Assembly (NCBI GenBank): GCA_021234155.1
Contig: JAJEKV010000001.1
Span: 32,068,177-32,132,176 of the forward strand
Reading direction: 5' to 3'
Source of the DNA: Isoetes taiwanensis
Taxonomy: Eukaryota > Streptophyta > Lycopodiopsida > Isoetales > Isoetaceae
DNA: 64,000 nt
Shown here: positions 33,291 through 44,349 of the stretch, one piece after another
Layout of the letters: the number at the start of each line of letters is the position of its first letter
Position numbering within the stretch: the first letter of the stretch is position 1
Notes under the pieces: model-generated
Seen by the model: only the letters and a program-made list of their open reading frames with translations
The model's database searches: none
What the model was told of the DNA's origin: nothing
Position numbers and translations under genes: made by a program

Positions 33291-34030
33291 TTTTGCCTCA
33301 AGATTTCAGAGTTTTTTGAAGCAAGGAAGGTGATTTCGAGCAAATAATGATGTTTTCAACCAGTACCAAAGATATGAAAGATGATCTTTGCGCTAAAGCC
33401 TTCAAAAAACTCTGATAATGTTCTCTTTTTGAATATCCTCCCTTTTGCCATAGGAAGCTCTGACAATTCCAGGAGACTATGTAGATGCACAATTCCTATT
33501 TGCTAGTAGGAGCAGCAGCAGCTGCAGCTACAGATTCAGTGCTAATGGCATAAGGGGGAGCAATAGAAGTGGAAGCAGTATGCGGCATGCGGGCAGTGGT
33601 AGGTGAGGCAATTAGAGGAGGGTGTACGACTATAGCGGGTGAAGCAAGGGCATGGCCAAGAGCAGCTAGGTTCTCGAATGAAGGACCCTAAGGGGTCACA
33701 ACAATTGCAGCATCATTTGATGGCCGGAAGATTTGCATCTTGCCCAGGATCAATCCTGCAGTTCCTCCCTGCCTGTAGACGCTCTTAACATTGGCCAACT
33801 CATGTCTGCAGTGTTCCTGTTGTGTTGCGGTCAAATCTCGGTCAATTAACGGGGCAGTCCCCTTCAATACTCGCACTTGCACGTCCTTGGCCATCAATGT
33901 GACCACCATGACGACTTGCCTTAACAATTTGTATTGGCGTGGAAAGTCAAGAATCAGCACCGCATGATGTTCCCTCAAAATATATGATATAAGTACGTCT
34001 ACATTAGGCCACACCACTATACAAGCCTAC
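33290..34030 (-). pseudogene. LINE-II copy F: ORF1 C-terminus and endonuclease start
   Basis: On minus, 34017-33688 encodes LILDFPRQYKLLRQVVMVV, RDLTATQQEHCRHELANV and YRQGGTAGLILGKMQIFRP. These resemble the ORF1 of copy C at 37950-38150 (a QQE...ELAQV...RRGGVAGL pattern). After an Ala/Ser-rich tail and a stop, the sequence enters YIVSWNCQSFLWQKGG (33485-33440), the N-terminal Asn motif of a LINE endonuclease, then loses similarity near 33300. This copy therefore keeps exactly the ORF1-endonuclease junction that copy C has lost. Confidence 0.7.
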
Positions 34031-34186
34031 CGTAGAAGGCTTATATACAATAGTATGGGAAAGGGGCATGGCTAGGTCACTATGTATATAATTTAGCCAA
34101 CCTTAGGTATAGAGTTATTTCCACATAGCTCCATCCTATTGGTGACCTACCACATGGAGATTTCTCATTGGAGCCATGGCATGTCA

Positions 34187-35509
34187 TGTCAACCCTAACC
34201 TACTAAGGGCCAAACTCTAGATCTAGGCCATTTTTCTGGCTTCAGTAGTCTTGACCTCAACTCGCGTTCGTAGCTCCATTTCGAAGATCGTTTGCTGCAG
34301 CATAGCCTAGTGCAGTAGCTCCAGGAGTAGAATCTACCCCAAAACATCTGCAGGGTGATGAAGACCACTAGGAGCTAGGGGAAGTTGGAGCTAGGGGGAG
34401 TTCCTATGGAGCAGGTATTTTGATTAGATTCCTTGGTAGATCATCTGGAAATTAGTATTCCAGATGAATTGTATTTCTAGTAGAGCCATATAGAACCTTT
34501 AGTTCGGATCACAAAAGTAAGTTAGATGCATGTGATTAGAATTAGATGTTATTCTTATTATTTATCATGTTATGTGGATATATGATGTTGGTTGATCTCA
34601 TATTTCACCCTTATATTGGGAATCTAGTAGCCATTACTTAGATGATGCTCCTAGTTTAGACACCTTAGTTCCTATTATATGCAGCCTATGCATAGACCTC
34701 ACATGTAGGCTATCAAGTGACTGAGCACCACGCAATGGGGTCAATAGCAAAGTAGAGGGAGGTCCCTGTTGAACACGGTTATTGGGGACCATAGCGGGCT
34801 AGGCTTATGGTCGGTCACTTGGAGAGGGCCGGGTATGAGTCGACACTTCCTGTGCAATGGTGTCACCCTGACTTTCATGAGTTGCAAGTGTTGGCCTGGC
34901 TCTTGCTTTGTCGAGCTCAGTCAGGGAAGGACGTGTGTCACCATGATCCTCTAGCCACCTAAGGAGCCACTGCAGTCTGGGAAAGGGAGAGGCAACCCTT
35001 CCTACCTCATCAGACTGGGGAGATGCAACACAGAGTAGTCTCACTGGGTGATACCAAGAGATTGCGTCTTCGACAAGTTACAATCACGATAGAGCCTGAT
35101 TTACCCCATCTGCATAGTATGCATAGGAGGGGCGGATGGAGTGGTCAACCCTAGCCATTGTTTACTGCCAGTCCAATCTCGAGATCTTAACCATCAGTCT
35201 ACTTTCCGATCGAGTTTGAGCCGGGATAGGAGCTCCATTGATGTACTTATGCCTTGATGTATCAGACGGATTTGTGGATGGATTGCGCTACCTTTCGTGG
35301 TAGTTGATTGTTATTATTATTGATATTGCTGATGTTTATATGTTGCTTTCGATGTTATAGGAGCCCATAGGGGACGGGCGCGCAAGACACTTATGTGTCC
35401 TCTTCGCACGCTCTGGCCATCCTAGGAGCGGGATAGATGGAGGGCCCATATGGCAATCGCTATCGGATGGGGATTTCCCACGGGATGTACGATGTTCCGG
35501 AGTGTCACA
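34187..35509 (+). mobile_element. Gypsy-type LTR (candidate), 5' LTR remnant
   Basis: Begins TGTCAACCCTAACC and ends GGAGTGTCACA, directly followed by a tRNA-iMet-like primer site. The length (1323 bp) fits a Ty3/gypsy LTR. Inside, GGACCATAGCGGGCTAGG and the GC-richer 3' third look like other plant LTRs. No second LTR copy is in the window, and the internal region is lost within ~330 bp, where LINE-II copy C begins. The start is a best guess. Confidence 0.5.
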
Positions 35510-35510
35510 A

Positions 35511-35522
35511 TAGTACCAGAGC
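35511..35522 (+). other. Primer-binding site (tRNA-iMet type)
   Basis: TAGTACCAGAGC matches the initiator-tRNA complement TGGTATCAGAGC at 10 of 12 positions and lies two bases beyond the proposed LTR end. Confidence 0.5.
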
Positions 35523-35895
35523 AATAATCTTGGTTACCTTAGATATGTAGCTAACTAGCCTAGTCAAGGAATGGAATGAGAATTCCAGTTTTGAACCTCG
35601 ATAGTGGGATTTTTTTTCCCATTAGCAGGGCCATAAAGTAGACTAAGTTATAGACTTGGGAAGGAAGAATAATTGAGTCAAGTGAAATTCTAGTAAAATT
35701 GGTGTGAAAATTACGTATGGATGCCATATTCCATGCAAGATGGGTTGAAGAATCGTTCAAATTAGAGATCTTTGTGGAATTTGGTGTAAATCCATATTTG
35801 GTAGCCCAAGAACTATGAAAAAATAAAAAAATTAAGGGGATCACCATTAATAGAATAGAATAGAATAGAATAGAATAGATTTTTATCGTCCACGG

Positions 35896-35909
35896 AGACC
35901 AATTGGCCT
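35896..35909 (-). other. LINE-II 3'-terminal stem-loop, copy C
   Basis: AGGCC/GGTCT stem (one G-T pair) with AATT loop on minus, followed by CCGTGGACGATAAAA. Confidence 0.65.
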
Positions 35910-36159
35910 ATGGGACCCAAACAAAAAGAGAGCAGCAGGCGTATTATAGTCAGGATTAAAAAACCCACGCTCCGAAGGGTTTTCGAGAGAAAAATCTTAG
36001 CAGCAATAAGTATTCTGGTACACTGGACAATTGTATAGGACAATTCAGTAGTGTCCTGGAGGACACAACTGAGTCCATGTATCCATAACCTCCTGGAGAT
36101 ATGACCCCAACAGACCCACGGACACTGTATTCAATAACTCATGCAGCGGCTGGTCAGGC

Positions 36160-37862
36160 ACAACTAATCGAATATATCGTGCTCAGATATGGGCAAACGC
36201 TGGGCAGATCTGAAGGGCATGACATTCATCTTCAATGGCGCCCTGGTGGCAACAATGACAAAGCCTATCCTCTCGTGCTTCCCAAGTCCAATGCCCTGTC
36301 TCAACGCGGAGACGATGTGCACCTGTGCAAATGAAAGCTATAAGTTTGCGCTTCTTCATGGGCAAATGGGTGCACAGGTACTGGTGCGGGCCTCTCATGA
36401 GCATAAAATTGACTTGCTGGTGATAGTGTGCCATCTTAACATGTGTCATAGCATCTGCATCCCAGAGCTTGCGAAGGAAACTAGCATCTAGGTACAGCTT
36501 TAGTGCATTGTGATCCTTCTTTGTCCGTACCTGTATGTATCTATTTGCCTGTACATCCCAACATGAGAACTACTGAGCTTGCTTGTCCTTCCAGTAGGCT
36601 TTGAGGCATTGGGGACCCATTGCTATAGCCAAAGCAAGGTTGGAAAAATGCGTATCATCGCGACCATCTTCTGAAAGTAAATAATATGGCGTTCCAATGC
36701 AGCCCTTTGAAGGGGTAGAAAACCGGTCTCCTGGAGTAGGATCTGGTATGGAACTGTGGACTTTACCCCTCGTGCCAAGAAGGCTTTCTACACCTACTCG
36801 AGATCATTCAAGGTGGTGAGGGATATCACCGGACCCCACATCTCTGCCTCGTACAAGAGAACCGGCTCGATCAAGGCCCTAAACAGATGTGACTAGTGGC
36901 CCCAGGCATACAACTCCGCATGTTGTTCTGCATGGCATATCGTGCTTTCTAACCCGCTGTGACGCAACCTCATTTCAGCATCCTAGTGGGTGGTCGTAGA
37001 GAACTTGATCCCTAAATACTTGTAGGTCAGAGCCACCTCCACATCTTGTCCCTGGTAAGTGAATGAGGGAAGCCTTGGCTGGCGGGATGACGAAACTAGC
37101 AGCACCGTAGTTTTGGCCAAGTTAACTCGCATGCCAATGAATTGTCAAAAAGTGTCAAGAGCATCCAGGTGACGTTGCATGTCCTTTGGAGTATAGGCCA
37201 GGAGGTCTACATCGTCAGCATATATGGGTTGTCAGATTATGTGGTGCATGAGATGGCCGCCCGCACCTCCATGCTCAGAAAGCTGATCAATGTATAGGCC
37301 AAACAGTGTGGGGGAGAGGGGCCAACCCTGACGTACTCCAATACTACTGACTACCGGTCGTCCTGATGTGAGACGTCCTGACCATGCCTCTATAGCCTGT
37401 ATATTGCGTTCTACAAGTCAACGGGGGTCCCTAGATGCCACAACCTGTCCCATAACTTGTCCTGGGGCACTGTGTTAAAAGCTTTTGCGAAATTCATGAA
37501 ACAACAGTACACGGTTTGCCGACAATTCTTGCTATCCTCAATCCAGAGTGAAGATATGGTCAATGGTGGAATGCCTGGGCTAGAAGCCTGCCTGTGTCAG
37601 AGCACACACCTCTGCCTCTTCTGCCCATATCGTTAGCCGCTGCTCAAAGATGCCAGCCAATAGTTTTGCAAAGAGAGAGCTGACCATAATAGTGCGATAG
37701 TTGGCTGGACATTAGGGTCACCTGTCTTGTATATGGGCACAACTCTACTAGTGTTCAACTACGGAGGGGAGCCTTCTTGTAATGCTTTATTGAATAGTGT
37801 CGTGAGTACCGGCACCATTGGAGGCCCAGCTCACTTCAGAAGTTCTGCCTGCATGCCATCTA
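36160..37862 (-). pseudogene. LINE-II reverse transcriptase and C-terminal knuckle
   Basis: RT pieces in changing frames: VPVLTTLFNKALQEG and VVPIYKTGDPN (37830-37730), CCFMNFAKAFNTVP (37505-37465, where the palm Asp of the usual FVDFAKAFD is Asn), IYADDVDLLAYTPKDMQRHL (37225-37165, DD pair intact), then LFRALIEPVLLYEAEMW-like thumb sequence near 36880-36830. The end (36449-36183) reads RGPHQYLCTHLPMKKRKLIA and REDRLCHCCHQGAIEDECHA. Many stops and frameshifts. Confidence 0.85.
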
Positions 37863-39399
37863 AATCTCAGGAGGTGTAGTAGGGGTAGCAGGGGAGCTTG
37901 CGGCAAATGTCATGGTGGCAGCAGTAGGAGCGCTAGCAAGAGGGGCAGCTCCTATAGTGGTAGCAAAAGGGCCTCTGGGTGCTGTAGCAACTTGATGCAT
38001 TGCATCGGTGACCTCAGCAGGTGCCGGCCTACAAATGCGAAGCTTACATCAGACCAATCCTGCAACACCCCCTCGACGGTGGACGTCCCTGACTTGAGCC
38101 AACTCTTGCCAGCGGGACTCCTGTTGCATCGGAGTAAGATCCTGGTCAACATACAGGGTGGTCCCCTTCAATTGCCTACTCTGACGCAAAATTGCCTCAC
38201 GCACTCAGGTGTCTGCAACCTCGAAGATGACAAAGCATGGGCGATCTGTGTGTTGAGTCCCACGGCGGCATGCTCGGACAATTTGGACTGTGGTATGAAA
38301 TGCCATGTGAGATAGGATCTGATCCTGGAGGCGCTTGGTGAGACCCTATGCTGCTTCCTCTGAGAGTCCATGCACCACCACATTGTGACATCGTCGGCCC
38401 TGTTCTTGTTGCTCACTGAGCCGCGGGGCAACATTGGTTGTCCCAACAGGTGATGACTGTTGTCTGGGGTGTGTGGGCTATTCACAGCAAGGGGGGTGGT
38501 GTTCGAGATGGAGTAGGTGTTGTCTGTCTCTCTGGTTGGCACCTTATGGGCTGCTGGGCATGTGGGCTTGTCTTGCCCCGTGATGCAGCCTCTACTACCT
38601 GAAGTCGGGAGCCTAGCTCCTGTTGAAATTTCTGCTGCCTGGCCAACTCATTCGTGCATTGCCGCAATTGTTCATGGACCTCGGCATGGAGGCTCTTGCC
38701 TTGCTGGGCAACGGTTGCCTGGAGCTCTTGTATCTCCTGATCTTGTATCCCAGCCCTACTCTATAGGGTTCTCTGCTCTGTCTAGCTCGCTTCGAAGGTG
38801 GCCCAGAAGTTGTTGCTGCCTCACCAGTTCATGCAGGCAATGCTGCAGTTGTTCATGAGCCTGCATAGGGTGATGGCTATCTCAAGCAGCGGAGCTATAC
38901 TCCAGTTTTTGTAAGCGGGAATCCAGCGCAAAGGTTCACCATCGATGAGACCACTTTCTGTATCTCGACCCTACTCTGAAGTTCTCTCAACTGTGACAAA
39001 TCTTTTGAAAGGCGGCTTGAATGCTTCGCATCATGATGGCGGCCTTCTTAGCTTCTGATCGAAGGCGGGAGATGGTTGCCATCTTCTCGTGCTCACATTG
39101 TTGCATGTCCTATGTCATGGATTCTATGATGGTGGATAGAGAGTCCATGAAGCCTGCAAGTCAATGGGATCCTGCTTCTCTTGCATCTTCTCGAAGTGCA
39201 CCAGGCTGATGCTGTCTTCCATGTACTGTGTATGGGTCTCTACAATCCGTTGTTTCTCTGTTGCCAATTGCCTTCTAAGCACCTACAGTATTGAGGACTG
39301 CACCTCTTCTATCAAGCCTGTTGTTCGAGTACTATTACCCTGAATTCTTGCCCAAGCTATTTCTAGGCCTCCGTCAATGTTTGATTTACTGTCGGTCAT
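37860..39399 (-). pseudogene. LINE-II ORF1 (coiled-coil, Gln-rich)
   Basis: Begins MTDSKSNIDGGLEIAWARIQ at ATG 39399 and continues through VLRRQLATEKQRIVETHTQY, a probable coiled coil. It then passes ELARQQKFQQELGSRLQVVE (38660-38590), a Pro/Gln-rich middle and, around 38300-37950, a segment shared with copy F (QQESRWQELAQVRDVHRRGG). Several stops. The role is inferred as RNA-binding from position only. Confidence 0.65.
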
Positions 39400-39724
39400 G
39401 AGAAGCAGTCTACTGCCTTCGCCTGCACCTTCCTCCTCATGGAAGAGGCTTCCCCTTGGCCTTTGCCATTTAAGGTGGCCCTTCCACTTGGTTCCTCCCA
39501 GAAGAGCTAGTCATGCAAGTGGTTGTTGGGTTGTGGGCCGTGTTCTTGGGCATAGGGCTGGGTCTTGGGGGGGTGGACATCCAAATTGGGATCATGGCAG
39601 GGGGCTACACAAATGGCCATGACTATTTTGGGTGTGTGAGGTTCTGGAGACAAAACTCGAGTGAGAGAGTAGGCAAGAGAGAATTGTTACGCGTAGGACA
39701 TTTTGGATGCTTGAAGTAAAAAAC

Positions 39725-40774
39725 AAGAACCGGAGGGTGGAAGAGTTACTAACAGCCCTGCAAGGTGGGACACCCACAAATATTCTCAAGAACTTGGGAC
39801 ATATAGTTGGTACAACCCAAGTAAAGAAGTCCTTGGAGGATCATCCCTCGTCTCAGAGATTCCAAGAATAGTTTAAACTTTCTTCTGAATTATTGTAATA
39901 ATCTTCCATCTTATGTATATATAATACTAAAGCCAAAATAAGATGATAGTTTGTGCACGATCTTGTCCGTTGATTTTGTTGTGTGTGAGAACTTTTATTG
40001 TAAGCCGTTAAATAATTAGTTACTATTTTGCTCCCTATGAGTGGGAATATTTTCGTGCACTTCAATATGATCTACTAAAAATCTAGAAGAGCATTCCGCT
40101 GTGGTGCAGATTGCCCAGTTACCAGAACAACCAGAGATAAGTTGAGTTTGCTATTTTATTTTTATTTGTCAGATGCGATAGTTATTTTATGCCTTTTGAT
40201 TTTTTCCCTTTCTGTTTTGTTAGATAAAAAAAAGATCGGGTCTATGCTTATCCCCCCTGCGAAGGCATTATTTGGCGGCAAGAAGTGATCCATTATTTTA
40301 GACGGTTGTGCAAAGGATGGTTGTGCATGCCTTTGCAACAGATGGAGAATGGAGAATCCATGTAGTAGCATTTTGGATGAATATTTAATATATTAAAGTT
40401 TGAAGCAATGCTAGTTACCTTTTAACTTCGGCATTCTATGGTTGTTCCTAGAACTAGGTCTTATACATGTACCATTAGATATGCCATGTCCATCGCATTT
40501 GTTGATGGGGCTGGAGATAGACAGACCGAGAACCATTCCTTTCTTGAAAGACACCTAATATGTTCAAGCAAATTGTAAGGATGACCCATCACCATGAATT
40601 TAAATTGCAAAATTTCCATGAGATGATGGTTTATCAAATCAATCCTAAATACATTACATGATCTTCGTGCGATAATACAACCACTTTTGTTTTGGAAACT
40701 AAAGGTTCAATGCACATTTTGCTTTAGTTCAAAAATACATTTTGTAGCATGATACATTTGTTTTTCCTGGACAG
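39725..40774. other. No recognised gene; possible upstream part of IDI pseudogene
   Basis: Earlier IDI exons (the catalytic Cys/Glu parts before QRSAT) would be expected here if the gene were complete; none is visible. Confidence 0.35.
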
Positions 40775-41297
40775 CAACGATCAGCCACATAGTGATATTT
40801 CCTCTTGTCTGAACAAACACTTGTTGCAGTCATCCTCTTTATCGGCAATCAGAGCTGATATTTGAGAATCAGTTAGGTATATTTCTGCATGTATTTAATG
40901 GAGAGTAAGGATTCAATTATTTATGTTTGGAACTAATAATATATCTTTATAGGTGTTAAAAATGCTGCTCATAGGAAGTTGTTTCATGAGCTTGGAATTG
41001 TTGCCAATGGCATCCCAATATACGTGTTTACATCTCTAGACTATATTTTTTATAAAGCTCCATAAGATGGAAAATGGGAAGAGCATGAATGTAAGTTGCA
41101 AAAACTCTCTTATAATTTTTAGGCTCTTTGCACAAATGTGCAGAATGGATGGTGAGTTCTGTATGTATTACCTACTTCATATATTTTTATGCAAATGTGC
41201 CAGTGGACTACCTACTATTTATGACACGAGATGTCACGGTGCACCCTAATCCTGAAAAGGTTGCAGGAAACCAGGATGAACTATGGGATCTCATAAG
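40775..41297 (+). pseudogene. IDI: Isopentenyl-diphosphate delta-isomerase (IDI) pseudogene, three exons
   Basis: IDI converts IPP to DMAPP at the head of isoprenoid synthesis. Exon 40775-40876 reads QRSAT, then FPLV-stop-TNTCCSHPLYRQSELI after a one-base shift. Exon 40953-41090 reads GVKNAAHRKLFHELGI...YKAP-stop-DGKWEEHE. Exon 41204-41297 reads DYLLFMTRDVTVHPNPEKVA and DELWDLI. Introns are GT-AG, and phase 1 joins rebuild LG|VKNAA and EHE|LDYLLF positions, so this is a genomic, not processed, copy. TGA at 40810-40812 and TAA at 41063-41065 kill it. The third exon is cut at 41297 by an inversion breakpoint; its continuation lies inverted near 42513-42450. Upstream exons with the first catalytic motifs are not seen. 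Confidence 0.85.
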
Positions 41298-42513
41298 TTG
41301 CATGGTGTATTGCAATATTTGACAAAATTATTGAAAATTATGTGGTTTCGTGGATGGCAATTATTGTAGCACATGCCCAATATGGATATGGTAAGGAAAC
41401 ATTACAGATATTCCATCAAACACAAATCTAGGATTATCTCCTGACAAGGTTACCTTAGATAGCATCCTTTTTTAATGTCGTCATGAGGATCTTGTTGGTG
41501 AGTGCTGCCATGTCTTTCCTTCTATCAGTCAAGGCTATGGGATCATACCAATTTTAGAGCACTGTAGTTTGTAGCTATTTGCTTCACATCTTTGGATAGA
41601 TGGGATGGCTAGATGATGCAATAGCACTGATAAATAACATGTTAGTCGAACCAGATGCTGCATTGAGGAGATGTTTACTTGATTCATGCAGACCTTATGT
41701 TGATCTAAACCAAGCAACAGACATTGTAGCTAATATTCTTAAAATTCTAAATTCGCATGCACACTGATTTGGTACTGATGGCTATTCTCCCTAGTTAACA
41801 CTATTAATTCAATACAAAACAGTTGCTTGTTTACAATTGGAAGAAAATGTGAAAAGAAATGCCAAAAGAGGTTTTCAAAAATCTTAAGCTAGATATTATA
41901 GAGCGTTACAGCATATGCAGTTTTAAATTACTGCCTAAAACCTCCAATCCATATCTTTGGAGCAAGGCCAAAGAAGTGTGTGCATGACTTGTTTCAAAAA
42001 ATCACAGAGAAACAGAAAAACGCGCATGTAACCTTCAAGCTTAAACTCAAGTATAGGGATGTGTTTATAAAAAAGCCCATACTGCTCAAGTCTCATCTCT
42101 GTTGTAAACCTTCTTTGTGGGCTTACCTACAAGATAAGTGTGAACATTAGTATTTCATAGCCACTGCATTTGCATCTAGTTTAAGCAATTGGTGCAAGAC
42201 TAAAGCCCAACCTCATCCATATGGTATGATGCGCTCCCATATACCCTAAGCAATCAAATTGCCATTGTAGAAAAGAGAGTTGCAAATAGATCATGTTTTA
42301 GCATCCACAACAAAAGATGATTATGCAATACCAAAAGCCTAAAAGCTACCATCATAAAATCACCCATCTGATGCTAGTTGCCATAAAGGACCTAAAACAT
42401 CTAAGTTTCATTTCAAATCTAGCAATCTATGTGAAAGAAGAAAATATACCTCATATTTGCTCGTTTCCAAATTTGCTGAAGACGACCCATTGCAACTCAA
42501 TCTTTACCAGTGT
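41298..42513. other. Inverted block relative to copy 2
   Basis: The reverse complement of 52290-53424. The breakpoints are TCATAAG|TTGCATGG on the left and CCAGTGT|CATTGCC on the right. Copy 2 keeps the IDI exon continuous over the left breakpoint, so the inversion happened in copy 1. About nine bases (GGAAAGCTA) present in copy 2 were lost at the joint. Confidence 0.92.
41320..41760 (+). pseudogene. PPR protein pseudogene fragment (copy 1)
   Basis: VVSWMAIIVAHAQYGYGKET (41342-41402), LSPDKVTLDSI (41434-41467) and WLDDAIALINNMLVEPDAAL (41606-41667), then LLDSCRPYVDLNQATDI, follow the PPR/E-domain pattern of plant organelle RNA-editing proteins, with frame breaks. It lies in the inverted block, so its ancestral orientation is minus, as in copy 2. 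Confidence 0.75.
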
Positions 42514-42630
42514 CATTGCCACATCTAGCATACATATTACCAAGATACTTTGTGTAGCAATATTTGACATAAATCTGCAACCCAGCAACAAGGTATGCAA
42601 TCTTTTACCCTTGTATAATAAGTATAAGGC

Positions 42631-43496
42631 TCAATTCTTATTGCAGGCTTCAAAAATACTATCATGGCATTCCAAAATACAACATTTTGCCTGGGCATTA
42701 TTTGCAAAAGAAGGATAGCTTGCTAGAAATGACCATTCTGCTGAAAGGCTGTAATTATGATTGTCCACATCTATCTTTTTCTTTGCCAATTGTAACTGAT
42801 TGTCTAATTCCAAGCTACTCTTCAACATCGGACTGAAGACTTTCAACTTTGTTTTGCATATTCTACATCAAAGCCTTTTGAGTACTTAATTCTACTGACA
42901 ACTCCTTTGCCAATTTCTTAGAAGAATGCAGGTCCTATGACAAGGACGTTTTTTCCTGGTTAACTGTTTCTAATTCCTTCAATGATGCCTGTTTCTGCTC
43001 TATTTTATGCAAGGGCTTATATCTCTTCTCTGACTCTTCAACAACGGACTGAAGACTTTCAACTTTGTTTTGCATATTCTGCTTCAAGCCTTTTGAGTAC
43101 TTAATTCTACTGACAAGTCCTTTGCCAATTTTTTAGAAGAATGCAGATCCCTTGACAAAGACATTTTTTCCCGATTAACTGTTTCTAATTCCTTCATTGA
43201 TACTTGTTTCTGCTCTATTTCATGTAAGACTTATATCTCCTCTCTGACTCTTTAACAACGGACCGAAGAGTTTCAACTTTGTTTTGCATATTCTGCATCA
43301 AGGCCTTTTGAGTACTTAGTTTTACTGACAACTCCTTTGCCAATTTCTTAGAAGAATGCAGATCCTTTGACAAGGACGTTTTTATCTGCTTAATTGTTTC
43401 TAATTCCGTCAATGATACATGTTTCTGCTCTAACAGGCTACTTTCTATAGTTTCTTTCATTCTAATGAGGTTGGTTTCTGCCTTTTGTAACATCAA
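42631..43496 (-). pseudogene. Coiled-coil repeat gene fragment (copy 1)
   Basis: On minus, MKETIESSLLEQKHVSLTEL, TSLSKDLHSSKKLAKELSVK and NMQNKVETLRSVVKESERRY form a heptad-like, Lys/Glu/Leu-rich segment. The DNA is a tandem array of three ~215-bp units (TTTCAACTTTG at 42841, 43057, 43271). Because 215 is not a multiple of three the frame is open only in the first unit read (43496-43215). The stretch 42846-42631 continues into SYPSFANNAQAKC. Family unknown. Confidence 0.6.
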
Positions 43497-44313
43497 GCTT
43501 GCCTAAAATACAGGAAAATAGATCAAGTAATCAATCTATAACAAGTGAAATTGCATCACGGACTTTTTAGTGCATGCATACGCTGTTGAAAACCAACAAG
43601 AAATTGGTTAAGATATTATTACAAGTATTTTATTACATGAAAAATTCGTAGGCATTTTTACGCCTGCAGCTTGAATAAGCACTGCTACATGCTTTGACTC
43701 CTAGTTTATTAAAATATGTCTAGTATTCTATCTCCAGACACAAATGGAAGAAATGCTCATGCGTGTGGATTTGGAGCTCCTAATCTTGATCCTTTTCTTG
43801 TTTAATCTTTAAGCCTTCCTACACAGTTGCAAGCATAAACCACTGAGTGGAAGAGTAACAATACCAAATTAAAACTTGCAAACCAAAATGGAAAATATTA
43901 GGCCCTGGGTAAAGTTCAAACGTAGCCCTGGATGCAACAATTTTGTAGCTCTTTCTTGAGAAATCCATTTTCTGGTCTGGCCATGCAAAAAATGAGCGTT
44001 TTTTCTTCTGTAGTGGAAACAAAGGCAAAGATCAAAACTTTGGAGATTCCATCGACAAATCTGAAGCTAGCCTTCCATTTTCAAATCTAGACTTTCTGAA
44101 AAATGAATTGAGTTTGATGTTGGCATGTGAAGTGGGAAACAATGCAAGATGCAAACGAGGTCTATTTCTCTACCTAAAAGAGATTCAAGGTATTTTCTTT
44201 AATAATAATAAGAGGCAAGGGACATTTATCATTCTATGCTTTATATGACTTTATCTGCTTTGTATAGGTGTTTAATGGCTCTCGGAAGGGAACATTTGAT
44301 TTATATTTAAAAA

Positions 44314-44345
44314 CTAGTAATGGGTGCCCGGCGTTGCCGGGCATA
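44314..44345 (-). mobile_element. Helitron-like 3' end (candidate)
   Basis: On minus: GCCCGGCAACGCCGGGC, a strong hairpin, then ACCCATTACTAG followed by T. A GC hairpin about 10 bases before a CTRR end with T after it is the Helitron 3' signature. The element would extend to higher coordinates. Confidence 0.5.
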
Positions 44346-44349
44346 AGTA

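Larger units (their letters stand above)
35847..39720 (-). mobile_element. LINE-II copy C, near full length, endonuclease deleted
   Basis: Runs on minus from about 39720 to the (TTCTA)n tail at 35847-35876. ORF1 (39399 to about 37860) is followed immediately by the RT N-terminus (DGMQAELLK, 37862-37836), with no endonuclease between. The RT, C-terminal knuckle and 3'UTR with stem-loop (35909-35896) follow in normal order. It is the longest LINE-II copy here and defines the family layout. Confidence 0.88.
41078..43883. repeat. Segmental duplication, copy 1
   Basis: 2.8 kb, nearly identical to 52062-54840 but with 41298-42513 in the opposite orientation. It contains the end of the IDI exons, PPR debris and a coiled-coil repeat block. 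It ends at CTTGCAAAC, where copy 2 is interrupted by the LTR element at 54841. Confidence 0.95.
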
